NCBI GenBank assembly: GCA_963740605.1
Contig: CAVUFC010000010.1
Coordinates: 248,001-312,000, forward strand
Source of the DNA: DASSUW01 sp963740605
Lineage (GTDB): Bacteria > Actinomycetota > Thermoleophilia > Solirubrobacterales > Solirubrobacteraceae
Direction of reading: 5' to 3'
Length of the DNA stretch: 64,000 bases
The notes under the pieces were generated by a model. That model saw nothing but the letters and a program-made list of their open reading frames with translations. It ran no database searches and was not told the origin of the DNA. The translations under genes and the position numbers were made by a program. This document shows positions 1-7,657 of this stretch, piece by piece (positions within the stretch are counted from its first letter, which is position 1; each line of letters opens with the position of its first letter).

Positions 1-557
1 ACATCGGTGCGGAAGCGCAGCGCTTCGTGCTCCGGCTCGTCCGGCCAGCGCGGCGCACGCGTGAGCAGCGGCGAGTCGAGCAGCCGCTCGGGCGCGACGT
101 TGAGCGCGGTCGCGGCGAACTGGGCGAACATGACGTCGCCGTCGATCTGCGACGTGAGGTGCACGCCGACCCGCACCTGGGGCACGCCGTAGTAATCAGC
201 CGCGAGCAGCGATGCGTACTCCATCGTCTCGCGCACGATCACGTCGGGCATCCACTCGGCGACGATCGACAGCATCCCGGGCAGCGCCGTGCGCGCGTGG
301 ATGCCGACGAACAGGTCCTGCACGACATGCTGGACGGTCGCCTCGTGCGCCCACACCGGCGCAAACGCGGCGTCGATCACGTCGGCCGGCGCCTCCGGTA
401 CGGCGCGGAGCGGGAGCCCGGCGCGGGCGACCAGCCCGCCCACCGAGCGCGGGCCGGCGACGACGACCTCGTGACCGGCGCGGCGGCAGGCCTGGGCGAA
501 CGGCACGAGCGGCCCGAAGTGCCCGGCGCCGCGGGTCGTGGCGAACAGGACGCGCAT
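1..557 (-). CDS. Glycosyltransferase, MGT/UGT-like (3' end outside window)
   Basis: The 5' 185 codons of a gene that runs off the left edge. It starts at an ATG at 557 and stays open to the edge. The N-terminus reads MRVLFATTRGAGHFGPLVP, the first Rossmann strand and GxGH loop of GT1-type (GT-B fold) glycosyltransferases; the His near residue 14 is in the position of the catalytic base. Later segments (GHEVVVAGP, PDVIVRETMEYAS, Y-GVPQVRVG) follow the usual MGT/UGT order for the acceptor-binding half. The nucleotide-sugar-binding half is not in the window, so donor and acceptor cannot be guessed. It lies 42 bp downstream of the PAC2 gene on the same strand and may be co-transcribed with it. 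Confidence 0.8.
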   Translation of the reverse strand, partial: MRVLFATTRGAGHFGPLVPFAQACRRAGHEVVVAGPRSVGGLVARAGLPLRAVPEAPADVIDAAFAPVWAHEATVQHVVQDLFVGIHARTALPGMLSIVAEWMPDVIVRETMEYASLLAADYYGVPQVRVGVHLTSQIDGDVMFAQFAATALNVAPERLLDSPLLTRAPRWPDEPEHEALRFRTD

Positions 558-599
558 GTAGACGAGGACGGCCGCCGCCCCCGATCTATTCCAGGCGGT

Positions 600-1481
600 T
601 CAGCCGGCCTGGCCGGGCCCGCCGCGCTGGCGGAGGAAGCGCTGGAACTCGCGTGCGAGGACATCGCCGGACGGGAGCTGCGAGAGGTCGGTCGGACCCT
701 CTTCCTCGTCGGCGGCGCGCTCGAGCCGTTCGACGAACGCCTGCACCTCGGGATCGAGCTCGACCGCGCGGGTGACCTGGCGCTCGTAGTCGACCGCCGC
801 GGTCTCGAGATCCTGCGCGTCGACCGTGACGCCGACGAGGCTCTCGAGCCGCCGCAGGATCGCCAGCGCGCCCTTCGGATTGGGCGCGACCGCCACGTAG
901 TGCGGCACCGCCGCCCACAGCGAGGCGGACGGCATCCCGGCCTCGGCGCAGGCGTTCTGCAGGACGCCGACGATCCCGGTGGGGCCCTCGTAGGTGGGTG
1001 GCTGCAGGCTCAGCCGCTCGACCAGCGCCGAGTCGGACGCGAACGCGGTGACCGACACGGGCCGCGAGTGGGGCACGTCGGCGAGCAGCGCGCCGAGGGT
1101 CACGACGAGCTGGACGCCCAGCGCCTCGGCAAGCTCGATCACCTGGGCGCAGAACTCGCGCCAGCGATACGACGGCTCAGGCCCGGTGAGGATCACCAGA
1201 TCGCGTGGCGCGCGCGGGATGCGGGCCTCGTAGACCTCCCACTCCGGCCACTCGATCGCGCGTGTGGTTCCCTCGGCCAGCTTGACCAGTGGGCGGGTCG
1301 CCTGGAAGTCGACGTACTGCTCCGGATCGATCGTCGCGAACCGCGACGCGTCGAGCGACGCGCCCATGAAGGAGATCGCGGAGGTCGCCGCCTCACCGGC
1401 GTCGTTCCATCCCTTGAAGGCGCAGACCAAGGCGGGGGCCCGGAGGCCATCGGGACGGCGTTCCCAGCGCAGTGGCTGCAC
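600..1481 (-). CDS. PAC2 family protein
   Basis: A 293-aa protein of the PAC2 (proteasome assembly chaperone 2) family, widespread in Actinomycetota. The family signature is near the N-terminus: CAFKGWNDAGEAATSA (about residues 19-34), followed by Asp/Glu-rich and PxxY segments (GPEPSYRW, QPPTYEGPTGIVG) typical of the fold. The bacterial role is not settled; ligand binding or chaperone activity is inferred from the eukaryotic and archaeal relatives. The start is a GTG at 1481. A TACGGT box ends 6 nt upstream of it, so the message is probably leaderless. It is divergent from the YhaM-like gene. Confidence 0.85.
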   Translation of the reverse strand: MQPLRWERRPDGLRAPALVCAFKGWNDAGEAATSAISFMGASLDASRFATIDPEQYVDFQATRPLVKLAEGTTRAIEWPEWEVYEARIPRAPRDLVILTGPEPSYRWREFCAQVIELAEALGVQLVVTLGALLADVPHSRPVSVTAFASDSALVERLSLQPPTYEGPTGIVGVLQNACAEAGMPSASLWAAVPHYVAVAPNPKGALAILRRLESLVGVTVDAQDLETAAVDYERQVTRAVELDPEVQAFVERLERAADEEEGPTDLSQLPSGDVLAREFQRFLRQRGGPGQAG

Positions 1482-1487
1482 CCATCC

Positions 1488-1493
1488 ACCGTA
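1488..1493 (-). promoter_or_regulatory. Leaderless -10 element of the PAC2 gene
   Basis: TACGGT read on the minus strand, 6 nt before the GTG start. No Shine-Dalgarno sequence lies between, and transcription would begin at or next to the start codon. Confidence 0.45.
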
Positions 1494-1531
1494 GCGAGTC
1501 GCCGTCCGATGCTGCGGCCATCATCGGGTGC

Positions 1532-2401
1532 GTGCTGACCGCAGACGCGCCCACCATCGCGACCTTGCGCGCCGGCGACGAGGTCGACGGCGTGTTCGCG
1601 TGCGCGCGCAAGGACCGGTTGCAGGCGCGCTCGGGGCTGCCCTATCTCGCACTCGAATTGCGCGACCGCAGCGGCGCCATCCAGGCGCGCGCGTTCCGCG
1701 ACGCCGACCTGCTGTCCGGCCGCTTCGAGCGCGGTGATCTCGTGCTCGTGCGCGGGCGCGTGGAACGGTTCCGCGACGAGCTGCAGGTCGAGCTGCGGTC
1801 GATCGAACGTGCCGACGCGGCTGACCCGGCGGCGTTCCTTCCGGTCGCCTATCGCGACCTCGACGAGCTCGACGGCTTCCTCGAGCATCTCGCGCGCGAG
1901 GTGCATGACCCGGCGTATGCCGCGCTGCTGCAGCGGCTGCTCGACAACGCCGAGCTGCGCGCCGCCTGGCGGCGCGCGCCGTGCACGCGCGGCGGCCACC
2001 ACGCCTACCTCGGCGGACTGCTCGAGCACACCGTCGCCGTGGCGACGCTGGCGCTCGAGACGTGCACTCTGCATCCGCGTCTGAACTCGGACCTGCTGAT
2101 CTGCGCCGCGCTCGTGCACGACCTCGGCAAGACGCGCGAGTTCACGTACGGCGCCGCGATCGAGCTGTCCGAGGAGGGCCGCCTGCTCGGGCACCTCGTG
2201 CTCGGCCAGCAGCTGCTCGAACCGCGCATGGACGGGCTCGACGCCGAGCGCCGACTGGCGCTCCTGCACTGTGTGCTCTGCCACCACGGGCCGGACGCCG
2301 CGCCCAACCGCCGCTTCGGGTCGCCCGAGGCGCTCGCGCTCTACCGGCTCAACGCGCTCGACGCGAGCGTCAAGGGCGCGCTCGAGCACGGCCTTCCGTA
2401 G
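1532..2401 (+). CDS. YhaM-like 3'-5' exoribonuclease (OB fold + HD domain)
   Basis: About 289 aa. The N-terminal half (LRAGDEVDGVF, YLALELRDRSGAI) is an OB-fold nucleic-acid-binding domain; the C-terminal half is an HD phosphohydrolase with H..GGLLEHT and LVHDLGKTREF, the metal-binding His and HD residues. This order is that of YhaM, a 3'-5' exoribonuclease. The same frame is open to an ATG at 1472, but that would overlap the divergent PAC2 start. GTG at 1532 gives the usual short tail before the OB fold and has a CATCAT box 7 nt upstream, so I prefer it. The epimerase gene follows after 22 bp. Confidence 0.82.
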   Translation: MLTADAPTIATLRAGDEVDGVFACARKDRLQARSGLPYLALELRDRSGAIQARAFRDADLLSGRFERGDLVLVRGRVERFRDELQVELRSIERADAADPAAFLPVAYRDLDELDGFLEHLAREVHDPAYAALLQRLLDNAELRAAWRRAPCTRGGHHAYLGGLLEHTVAVATLALETCTLHPRLNSDLLICAALVHDLGKTREFTYGAAIELSEEGRLLGHLVLGQQLLEPRMDGLDAERRLALLHCVLCHHGPDAAPNRRFGSPEALALYRLNALDASVKGALEHGLP

Positions 2402-2410
2402 CGCAACTGG

Positions 2411-2416
2411 TAGGTT
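2411..2416 (+). promoter_or_regulatory. Leaderless -10 element of the epimerase gene
   Basis: TAGGTT ends 7 nt before the ATG at 2424, with no Shine-Dalgarno sequence between. It suggests this gene has its own promoter although it follows the YhaM-like gene closely. Confidence 0.45.
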
Positions 2417-2423
2417 GCGCGTC

Positions 2424-3398
2424 ATGCGCATCCTGGTTCTTGGCGGGACCGTCTTCCTCGGTCGCCACGTCGCAGCCGCCGCGCTCGCGCGCGGCCATGA
2501 CCTGACGCTGTTCACCCGCGGCGTCCACGGCACGGATCTGTTCCCGGACGCGACGCGGCTCGTCGGCGATCGAGCCGGCGACCTGTCGGCGCTCGAGGTG
2601 GGCGAGTGGGACGTGGTGATCGACACGTCGGGCTTCCAGCCCGAGCACGTAGGCCGCCTGTGCGAGCTGCTCGCCGACCGCATCGGCCACTACGTGTTCG
2701 TCTCCAGCTGCAACGCCTATCCGGGCTGGCCGCAGGAGCACGTCGACGAGGACTCGCCGACCTGGCAGACCGACGACGATGAGTACGGGCCGCAGAAGGC
2801 GGCCAGCGAGCGGGCGGCCGAGGCGGCGCTGCCCGGCCGGTTCGCGACCGTGCGGGCCGGACTGATCTGCGGACCGCACGACAACGTGTTCCGGCTCCCG
2901 TGGTGGGTGAAGCGGATCGCGGCCGGCGGACGCGTGCCCGCCCCGGGCGATCCGGCGCAGGCGGTGCAGCTCGTCGACGCCCGCGACCTCGCGGAGTGGA
3001 TGCTCGACCTCGGCGAGCAGCGCATCGCGGGCGCGTTCAACGGGACGTCCCCCGCCCGCACGCAGACGATGGGCGAGCTGCTCGAGGCGGCGGTGGCCGC
3101 GACCGGGTCGGGCGCCGAGCTCGTCTGGATCGCCGACGAGCGCCTGAAAGAGGCCGAAGCGCAGCCATGGGTGGAGCTCCCGCTGTGGATCCCCGCGGCG
3201 CAGTTCCCGGGCACCTGGACGATCGCCACCGAGCGCGCGCAGGCGTCCGGTCTGCGCTGCCGGCCGCTCGCCGAGACGGTCGCCGACGTCTGGGCGTGGC
3301 TGCGTGACGGCGGCGAAGCCGAGCTCGATGAATGGCGCTCCGAGCACCGCCCGCCGCCGATGCCGGCGGCTCGCGAGAACGCTCTTCTGGGTATCTGA
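2424..3398 (+). CDS. NAD-dependent epimerase/dehydratase family protein
   Basis: A 324-aa short-chain (extended) dehydrogenase. The N-terminus MRILVLGGTVFLGRHVA carries the GGTxFLG dinucleotide-binding loop. The strand before VFVSSCNAYPG gives the catalytic Ser region, and the Y of DDEYGPQKAASE (YxxxK) with its Lys is the catalytic pair. The family includes sugar epimerases, dehydratases and isoflavone-reductase-like enzymes; this one resembles the GGTxFLG subgroup whose substrates are mostly unknown. The start is the ATG at 2424: upstream in the same frame is only antisense-like sequence within the nuclease gene, and a -10 box sits 7 nt before it. Confidence 0.82.
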   Translation: MRILVLGGTVFLGRHVAAAALARGHDLTLFTRGVHGTDLFPDATRLVGDRAGDLSALEVGEWDVVIDTSGFQPEHVGRLCELLADRIGHYVFVSSCNAYPGWPQEHVDEDSPTWQTDDDEYGPQKAASERAAEAALPGRFATVRAGLICGPHDNVFRLPWWVKRIAAGGRVPAPGDPAQAVQLVDARDLAEWMLDLGEQRIAGAFNGTSPARTQTMGELLEAAVAATGSGAELVWIADERLKEAEAQPWVELPLWIPAAQFPGTWTIATERAQASGLRCRPLAETVADVWAWLRDGGEAELDEWRSEHRPPPMPAARENALLGI

Positions 3399-3483
3399 CG
3401 CTAGATTGGCAATACGTCTGAGTTGGCCGGGCAGGGGGCTTGGTCAGCGCAGAAACAACGACGTCCCACTTACGGGAGGCAAT

Positions 3484-4371
3484 ATGCGACGTCTTCATGT
3501 GTCGCTGCTCGCCGTCTTGGCGTGCGCGTTGGTCGTCGTCCCGGCCGCTCAGGCGTCCAGGCTGAAGGCCAAGGCTGTCGCGCAGGACAAGGCGGCGGTG
3601 CAGCGGTATTGGACCGCGGAGCGCATGCGCAACGCGCACTCCGCCGACCGGACGCTGTCCGGCACGTTCGCGCCTGCGGCGAAGCCGAAGAAGAAGGCGC
3701 TGGCGGCCGCTCAGCAGGTCCCGCCGCCCTACACGTCTCAGCCGACGAGCACCAACGGCAAGGTCTTCTTCACCGAGCACGGCCTCAACTACGTGTGCTC
3801 CGGCACCGCGCTGCTGAGCGGTAACAAGAGCGTGGTGTGGACCGCCGGCCACTGCGTCAACGACGGCGCCGGCACGTTCGTGACGAACTGGGCCTTCGTC
3901 CCCGCGTACGCCGACGGCAGCGCGCCGTACGGCACGTGGACCGCGCGCACGCTGCTCACCACGAGCGGCTGGAATGCGAGCGGTGACTTCTCGTACGACA
4001 ACGGTGCGGCCGTGGTCAACACGAGCGGCGGGCAGTCGCTGACCGACGTGGTCGGCGGAGTCGACCCGACGTTCAACTACCCGCGCCAGCAGACCTACGT
4101 GTCGCACGGCTATCCGGCGGCCCCGCCGTTCAACGGCGAGCGGCTGTACACCTGCACGTCGCCACTGCAGTACGACGACACGTCGGCCAACCCGCCGACG
4201 ATGGGCATCGACTGCGACATGACCGGCGGCTCGAGCGGTGGCGGCTGGACCGTCAACGGCAGCCTGGAATCCGTCAACTCGTACGGCTACTCGACGCTGC
4301 CGAACGTGATGTTCGGCCCCTACCAGGGCACGGTCTCGCAGAGCCTGTACACGCAGGCTTCGTCAGGCTAA
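3484..4371 (+). CDS. Secreted trypsin-like serine peptidase (V8/S1 family)
   Basis: A 295-aa exported protease. A signal peptide (MRRLHVSLLAVLACALVVV, cleavage near AQA-S) is followed by a propeptide-like basic region to about residue 80. The catalytic triad is visible: His123 in TAGHC, a probable Asp172 in the SYDNGAAVV segment, and Ser251 in GGSSGGGW. Cysteines around the active site (VCSGT, GHC, YTCTS, IDCDM) could pair after export. A good Shine-Dalgarno sequence (GGGAGG) precedes the ATG at 3484, unlike many neighbours. The stop codon overlaps that of the convergent histidine kinase by a few bases. The substrate is unknown. Confidence 0.85.
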   Translation: MRRLHVSLLAVLACALVVVPAAQASRLKAKAVAQDKAAVQRYWTAERMRNAHSADRTLSGTFAPAAKPKKKALAAAQQVPPPYTSQPTSTNGKVFFTEHGLNYVCSGTALLSGNKSVVWTAGHCVNDGAGTFVTNWAFVPAYADGSAPYGTWTARTLLTTSGWNASGDFSYDNGAAVVNTSGGQSLTDVVGGVDPTFNYPRQQTYVSHGYPAAPPFNGERLYTCTSPLQYDDTSANPPTMGIDCDMTGGSSGGGWTVNGSLESVNSYGYSTLPNVMFGPYQGTVSQSLYTQASSG

Positions 4372-5384
4372 GCGCCGTAGGGCAGGCGGGCCTGGAGCGT
4401 GGTCCCGCCGCCCTCGGGACTGATGATGGCGAGCGTTCCATCGAGCGCTTCGACCCGGTGGCGCAACCCGGTCAGGCCACTTCCGGCCGGGTTCGCGCCG
4501 CCGGCGCCGTTGTCGGCGATCTCGATCGTCAGCGCGTCGTTGGAGTCGCGGATCGTGACGAGCGCGCGCGCCTCGGGCCCCGCGTGCTTGGCGGCGTTGG
4601 TGATCGATTCGGCGACGACGAAGTAGGCCGCGGTCTCGACGACCGGTGGCGGGCGGCGTTCGACTTCCGCATCGACGGTCGTCTTGATCGGCGCACGCGC
4701 AGCGAGCGCCTCGACGGCTGCCGGTAGGCCGCGGTCGGCGAGCACAGGCGGGGCGATCCCGCGCGCGAGGTCGCGCAGCTCGGCGATCGCGGCGCTCGCC
4801 TCGCCGCGCGCCTCGCGGACGAGCTGCGCGGCCTCTGGGTGGTCCTCGAGCCGCGCCTCGGCGCGCCCGAGCTGCATCGTCAGCGCCACCAGCCGCGCCT
4901 GTGCGCCGTCGTGCAGGTCGCGCTCGATCCGCCGCAGCTCGTGGGCCTGCACATCGAGCGCGCCGCGGCGCGTGCGCGTGAGCTCGCCCACGCGCTCGAC
5001 GAGCTCCTCCTCGTGCGGGCGCCAGAAGATCCCGGCCATCGCGGCGTGCAGCCCGAGCAGCGCCGCGAACACCGTGATCGGGATCAGCGGCCAGAAGAAA
5101 CCGAAGCCGGCGAATGCCCAGATCAGGATCAGCGTGCCGCTGATCACGCCGGAGATGGCCGCGTGCGTAGCGATCGCGCGAGCCCGGCGTGACTTCACCT
5201 GCGACGCTCCGAACAGCGCCGCGTGCAGGCCCATCGGGATCGCGAGGCCGAGCCACACCCACATCGGCCAGAAATAGCCCCCGCCGGTCGCCGCCCACAG
5301 CAGCGTCACCGCCATGACGACGATGCCCGATACGGTGGCCTGGACCGCGAGTCGCTGGTGGGCGCGGCGCATGGGCGCGATCAT
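4368..5384 (-). CDS. Membrane-bound sensor histidine kinase (NarL/DesK-type)
   Basis: About 338 aa. Four hydrophobic segments lie in the first 140 residues (two pairs, each a duplicated 2TM-like unit containing YFWPxW or FFWPLIP). The DHp helix has RIERDLHDGAQARLVAL, the HisKA_3 signature with the phospho-accepting His in ERDLHDG. The ATPase domain shows ESITNAAKHAG (N box), IADNGAGG (G1) and GSGLTGLRHRV (G2). No response regulator is adjacent, so it is an orphan. It is divergent from the HTH gene across 55 bp that contain a perfect palindrome, and may share that control. Start ATG at 5384 (or 5372). Confidence 0.85.
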   Translation of the reverse strand: MIAPMRRAHQRLAVQATVSGIVVMAVTLLWAATGGGYFWPMWVWLGLAIPMGLHAALFGASQVKSRRARAIATHAAISGVISGTLILIWAFAGFGFFWPLIPITVFAALLGLHAAMAGIFWRPHEEELVERVGELTRTRRGALDVQAHELRRIERDLHDGAQARLVALTMQLGRAEARLEDHPEAAQLVREARGEASAAIAELRDLARGIAPPVLADRGLPAAVEALAARAPIKTTVDAEVERRPPPVVETAAYFVVAESITNAAKHAGPEARALVTIRDSNDALTIEIADNGAGGANPAGSGLTGLRHRVEALDGTLAIISPEGGGTTLQARLPYGA

Positions 5385-5399
5385 ACGTGGAAAGCTCGC

Positions 5400-5428
5400 T
5401 TGACATTTCCTCGATGTAAAGCTAGCTT
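5400..5428 (+). promoter_or_regulatory. Sigma-70-type promoter of the HTH/membrane-protein operon
   Basis: TTGACA (5400-5405), a 17-bp spacer, then TAGCTT (5423-5428). Transcription would start about 5435, leaving a leader of only about 5 nt before the ATG at 5440. Confidence 0.6.
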
Positions 5429-5431
5429 TAC
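5416..5431. promoter_or_regulatory. Perfect 16-bp palindrome, candidate operator
   Basis: GTAAAGCTAGCTTTAC is identical on both strands and covers the -10 box of the promoter for the HTH gene. It is AT-rich in a GC-rich setting. This is the expected position for a dimeric Cro/CI-like repressor acting on its own operon, and it also lies upstream of the divergent kinase gene. Confidence 0.6.
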
Positions 5432-5439
5432 GTGCTCGA

Positions 5440-5640
5440 ATGCAGAACGACGTACGTGAGCTACGCACCGCGCGCGGGCTCTCCCAGCAGGAGCTCGGCG
5501 AGGCGATGGACGTGTCGCGCCAGACGATCAACTCGATCGAGAAGGAGCGCTACACCCCGTCCCTGCCGCTCGCCATCGCGCTCGCTCGCTACTTCGATCG
5601 AACCGTCGAGGAGGTCTTCCATGCCAACGGCAACCAGTAA
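5440..5640 (+). CDS. Small Cro/CI (XRE)-family transcriptional regulator
   Basis: A 66-aa single-domain helix-turn-helix protein. The helices are LRTARGLSQQELGEAMDV and SRQTINSIEKERYTPSL, ending with the ALARYFDRTVEEVF helix typical of the YozG/SdpR-neighbour class of small XRE regulators. Its 3' end overlaps the next gene by 20 nt, and GAGGAGG near its end serves as ribosome-binding site for that gene, so the two are translationally coupled. It probably represses its own promoter through the palindrome at 5416-5431 (inferred). Confidence 0.88.
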   Translation: MQNDVRELRTARGLSQQELGEAMDVSRQTINSIEKERYTPSLPLAIALARYFDRTVEEVFHANGNQ

Positions 5641-6022
5641 GCCGCTCTATCGCCACCGCTGGTGGATGCCGGCGTTCTCCCTCTTCCTGGGCACCTTGAT
5701 GCTGGTCGCCTTCTGGCTCGGCGACAACATCACCGAAGGGCTCATCTCGTTCGGCATCATGGCCGCGCTCGCCGCCGGCATCCTGGTGTTCGGCCGCAGC
5801 GAGACCGTCCGCGGGCTCAGCGGCCCTGGCCGCGACGAGCGCTGGCAGAAGATCGACATCCACGCCACCGCGCTCACCGGCATGGTGCTGATCACCGTGA
5901 TCATCGGCGCGTTCCTCGTCGAGGTCGCACAGGGCGAGGACGGTCAGCCCTGGTCACAGCTCGGCGCCGTCGGCGGGATCGCCTACATCGTCTCGGTCGC
6001 CGTCCTCCGCGCGCGCTCCTGA
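5621..6022 (+). CDS. Small integral membrane protein coupled to an XRE regulator (DUF2178-like)
   Basis: 133 aa with four hydrophobic segments (around WWMPAFSLFLGTLMLVAF, ISFGIMAALAAGILVF, ALTGMVLITVIIGAFLV and LGAVGGIAYIVSVAVL) and a charged DERWQKID loop between the second and third. Small membrane proteins of this shape commonly follow YozG-type regulators in Bacillota and Actinomycetota; their role is not well defined. The ATG at 5621 follows a strong GAGGAGG site inside the upstream gene. Function unknown. Confidence 0.75.
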   Translation: MPTATSKPLYRHRWWMPAFSLFLGTLMLVAFWLGDNITEGLISFGIMAALAAGILVFGRSETVRGLSGPGRDERWQKIDIHATALTGMVLITVIIGAFLVEVAQGEDGQPWSQLGAVGGIAYIVSVAVLRARS

Positions 6023-6133
6023 CGTCCTCCTTCCGGATGACGGTGCGTCGTCCTGGAGGCGCGGCACAGATCGTCCTGCAGGGCGGCAGAAGATCGGCAC
6101 GACGGCCGACGACGGACGACGTCGCGGCCGGGA

Positions 6134-6171
6134 GGCTCCTGGAGTCGGATTCAACCCTTCCCCCAGGAGCC
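6134..6171 (+). promoter_or_regulatory. Hairpin that could sequester the cupin ribosome-binding site
   Basis: GGCTCCTGG (6134-6142) and CCAGGAGCC (6163-6171) are perfect 9-bp inverted repeats around a 20-nt loop. The AGGAG Shine-Dalgarno sequence of the ATG at 6176 is inside the 3' arm. Confidence 0.5.
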
Positions 6172-6175
6172 AGGA

Positions 6176-6730
6176 ATGGCCTACGCCGGACAGACCATCA
6201 GCAACCCCGTCAGCGGTGAGCGCATCACCTTCATGCAGACCGCCCACGACACGGACGGCGAGCTGCTCGAGTTCGAGCTCGAGCTCACCCCGGACGGCAG
6301 CGTCCCCGGTGCACACGTGCACCCCGAGCAGGAGGAGCGCTTCCACGTGCTCGCCGGCCGGATGAAGTTCCGCCGCGGCTTCCGCCGCATCGTGGCCGAG
6401 GCGGGCGAGACCGTCGTCGTCCCCGCCGGCACCGTCCACAAGTTCGAGAACGCCGGCGACGACGTCGCCCGCTGCCGCGTCGAGGTCGTTCCCGCACTCG
6501 ACATGGAGCACCTGCTCGAGACGACCGTCGAGCTCGCGCTCGAGGGCAACGTGATGCGGTCGGGCATGCCCAAGCCGCTGCACCTGGCGCTGTTCGTCGC
6601 GCGCTTCCGCCGCGAGGTCAAGGCGCCGTTCCCGCCGGCCTGGGTCGTGCGGATCCTCATGGCCCCGCTCGCCGCGCTCGGCCGCGCCCGCGGGCACGCG
6701 GAGCGCTACGCCGCGGCGGCGGCTGCTTAG
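6176..6730 (+). CDS. Cupin domain protein
   Basis: 184 aa. A single cupin barrel occupies residues 20-110, with the two motifs GAHVHPEQEERFHVLAGRM (metal ligands His, His, Glu) and GTVHKFENAG (His). The C-terminal 70 residues are not part of the cupin: a hydrophobic helical stretch (LALFVARF, WVVRILMAPLAALGRA) ending in poly-Ala suggests membrane association. Many such proteins are sugar- or small-molecule-binding or dioxygenase-like; no specific activity can be assigned. The start is fixed by AGGAG seven bases before the ATG. Confidence 0.8.
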   Translation: MAYAGQTISNPVSGERITFMQTAHDTDGELLEFELELTPDGSVPGAHVHPEQEERFHVLAGRMKFRRGFRRIVAEAGETVVVPAGTVHKFENAGDDVARCRVEVVPALDMEHLLETTVELALEGNVMRSGMPKPLHLALFVARFRREVKAPFPPAWVVRILMAPLAALGRARGHAERYAAAAAA

Positions 6731-6741
6731 GCTCCAGTACT

Positions 6742-6833
6742 GGAGCGGCACGGGGCTGGTGCCCCATCCGGTCTTCAAAACCGGCAGGCGGCCGTAGCCC
6801 GGTCGTTGGTAGGTTCGATTCCTGCGCCGCTCC
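6742..6833 (+). tRNA. selC: tRNA-Sec (UCA anticodon)
   Basis: The 8-bp acceptor stem GGAGCGGC/GCCGCTCC (6742-6749 with 6826-6833) is directly continuous with a 5-bp T stem (6809-6813/6821-6825, loop TTCGATT): the 8+5 arrangement special to bacterial tRNA-Sec. The anticodon stem CCGGT/ACCGG holds the loop CTTCAAA with anticodon TCA at 6775-6777, which reads UGA. The D stem GGGGC/GCCCC closes a short loop, and a long variable arm (about 6785-6808) is present as in serine-type tRNAs. G6834 is the discriminator. CCA is not encoded. selA, selB, selD and an obvious selenoprotein gene are not in the window. Confidence 0.95.
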
Positions 6834-6834
6834 G

Positions 6835-7540
6835 TTACGCGTTGATGGCCACCTCTGGCTCGGACGTCCGGCGCTCGCCGCCCAGCTTCCCGAGCACGCC
6901 CGCGAGCCTGACCGACAGCGCTCCGAGCAGGGCGCCGCAGACGAGCGAGACGAACACGCTCACGAGCACGGCGGTCCATGACATCGACAGCAGGCCGCCG
7001 AACGCGCCGGTGCCGGCCGCCAGCGGCTTGTTCGTGATCGCCGCGACGATCGCCTCGGCGGTATGTGGTCCCTTGCCCCCCGGTACGAAGTTGTCCAGCC
7101 CGGTGGCAATCCACCAGAAGAACACCGAGGCGTAACAGAAGAACGCCGGGGCCGGCGCGAACCGGTCGTCCTCGACCACGGTCGAGAGCGCGACCAGCCC
7201 GGCGGCGGTGATCCCGATCCACAGCGCCACAGTCCGGCGAATCGGCGAACATCGGGCCGAACACCATCGCGATCCCGGCGGCGATCGTGCCGGTCACCGC
7301 CGCGGTGATGGTCTTGCCGAGCGCGACGTTGTTCGCGCCGAGCATGAAGTACAGGCCCCACGCGACGAACAGCGCCGGCAGGACCAGATGGAGGTCCTGC
7401 GGCAGCCCGTACGCGGCGAACACGCCGTCCTGGACCGTCACCCAATGGAAGGTGAAGTTCAACGCGACCTCGGACGCGAGGAACGCCAGTAGACCGATTG
7501 ACACGGTGAGCGGTACGACCGCCTTCAACCGAGAGGCCAT
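6835..7540 (-). pseudogene. DUF1097/YcdZ-like membrane protein gene, frameshifted
   Basis: Two overlapping-frame parts of one gene. From the ATG at 7540 to about 7232 the frame encodes MASRLKAVVPLTVSIGLLAF ... GPMFADSPD (about 103 aa, three to four membrane segments). The continuation (VALWIGITAAGLVALSTV ... NTDUF-like FVPGGKGPHTAEA ... LLGALSVRLAGVLGK) is in another frame and ends at 6835. A 1-nt insertion or 2-nt deletion near 7231, around the codons for DSPD, separates them. Joined, the product would have about 235 aa and six or seven membrane segments, resembling DUF1097 proteins of unknown function. The stop codon directly abuts the 3' end of selC. It could be real decay or a sequencing error; both halves keep intact coding character, which favours a recent event or error. 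Confidence 0.65.
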
Positions 7541-7657
7541 GCTCTCCTCCTCGTGTTGGCCCGCGCGCGACGCGCGGTCAGGCCTGCCGAGTATCAGAGA
7601 GCAGTGACGGCGCGCCAGAAACCGTCGAGAATTCGTAGATCCTGGGACTCGGGAGAC

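Noticed and set aside
7225..7235. Reading the frame break in the DUF1097-like gene as a selenocysteine UGA, given the neighbouring selC
   Set aside because: There is no in-frame TGA at the break; the two halves are in different frames.
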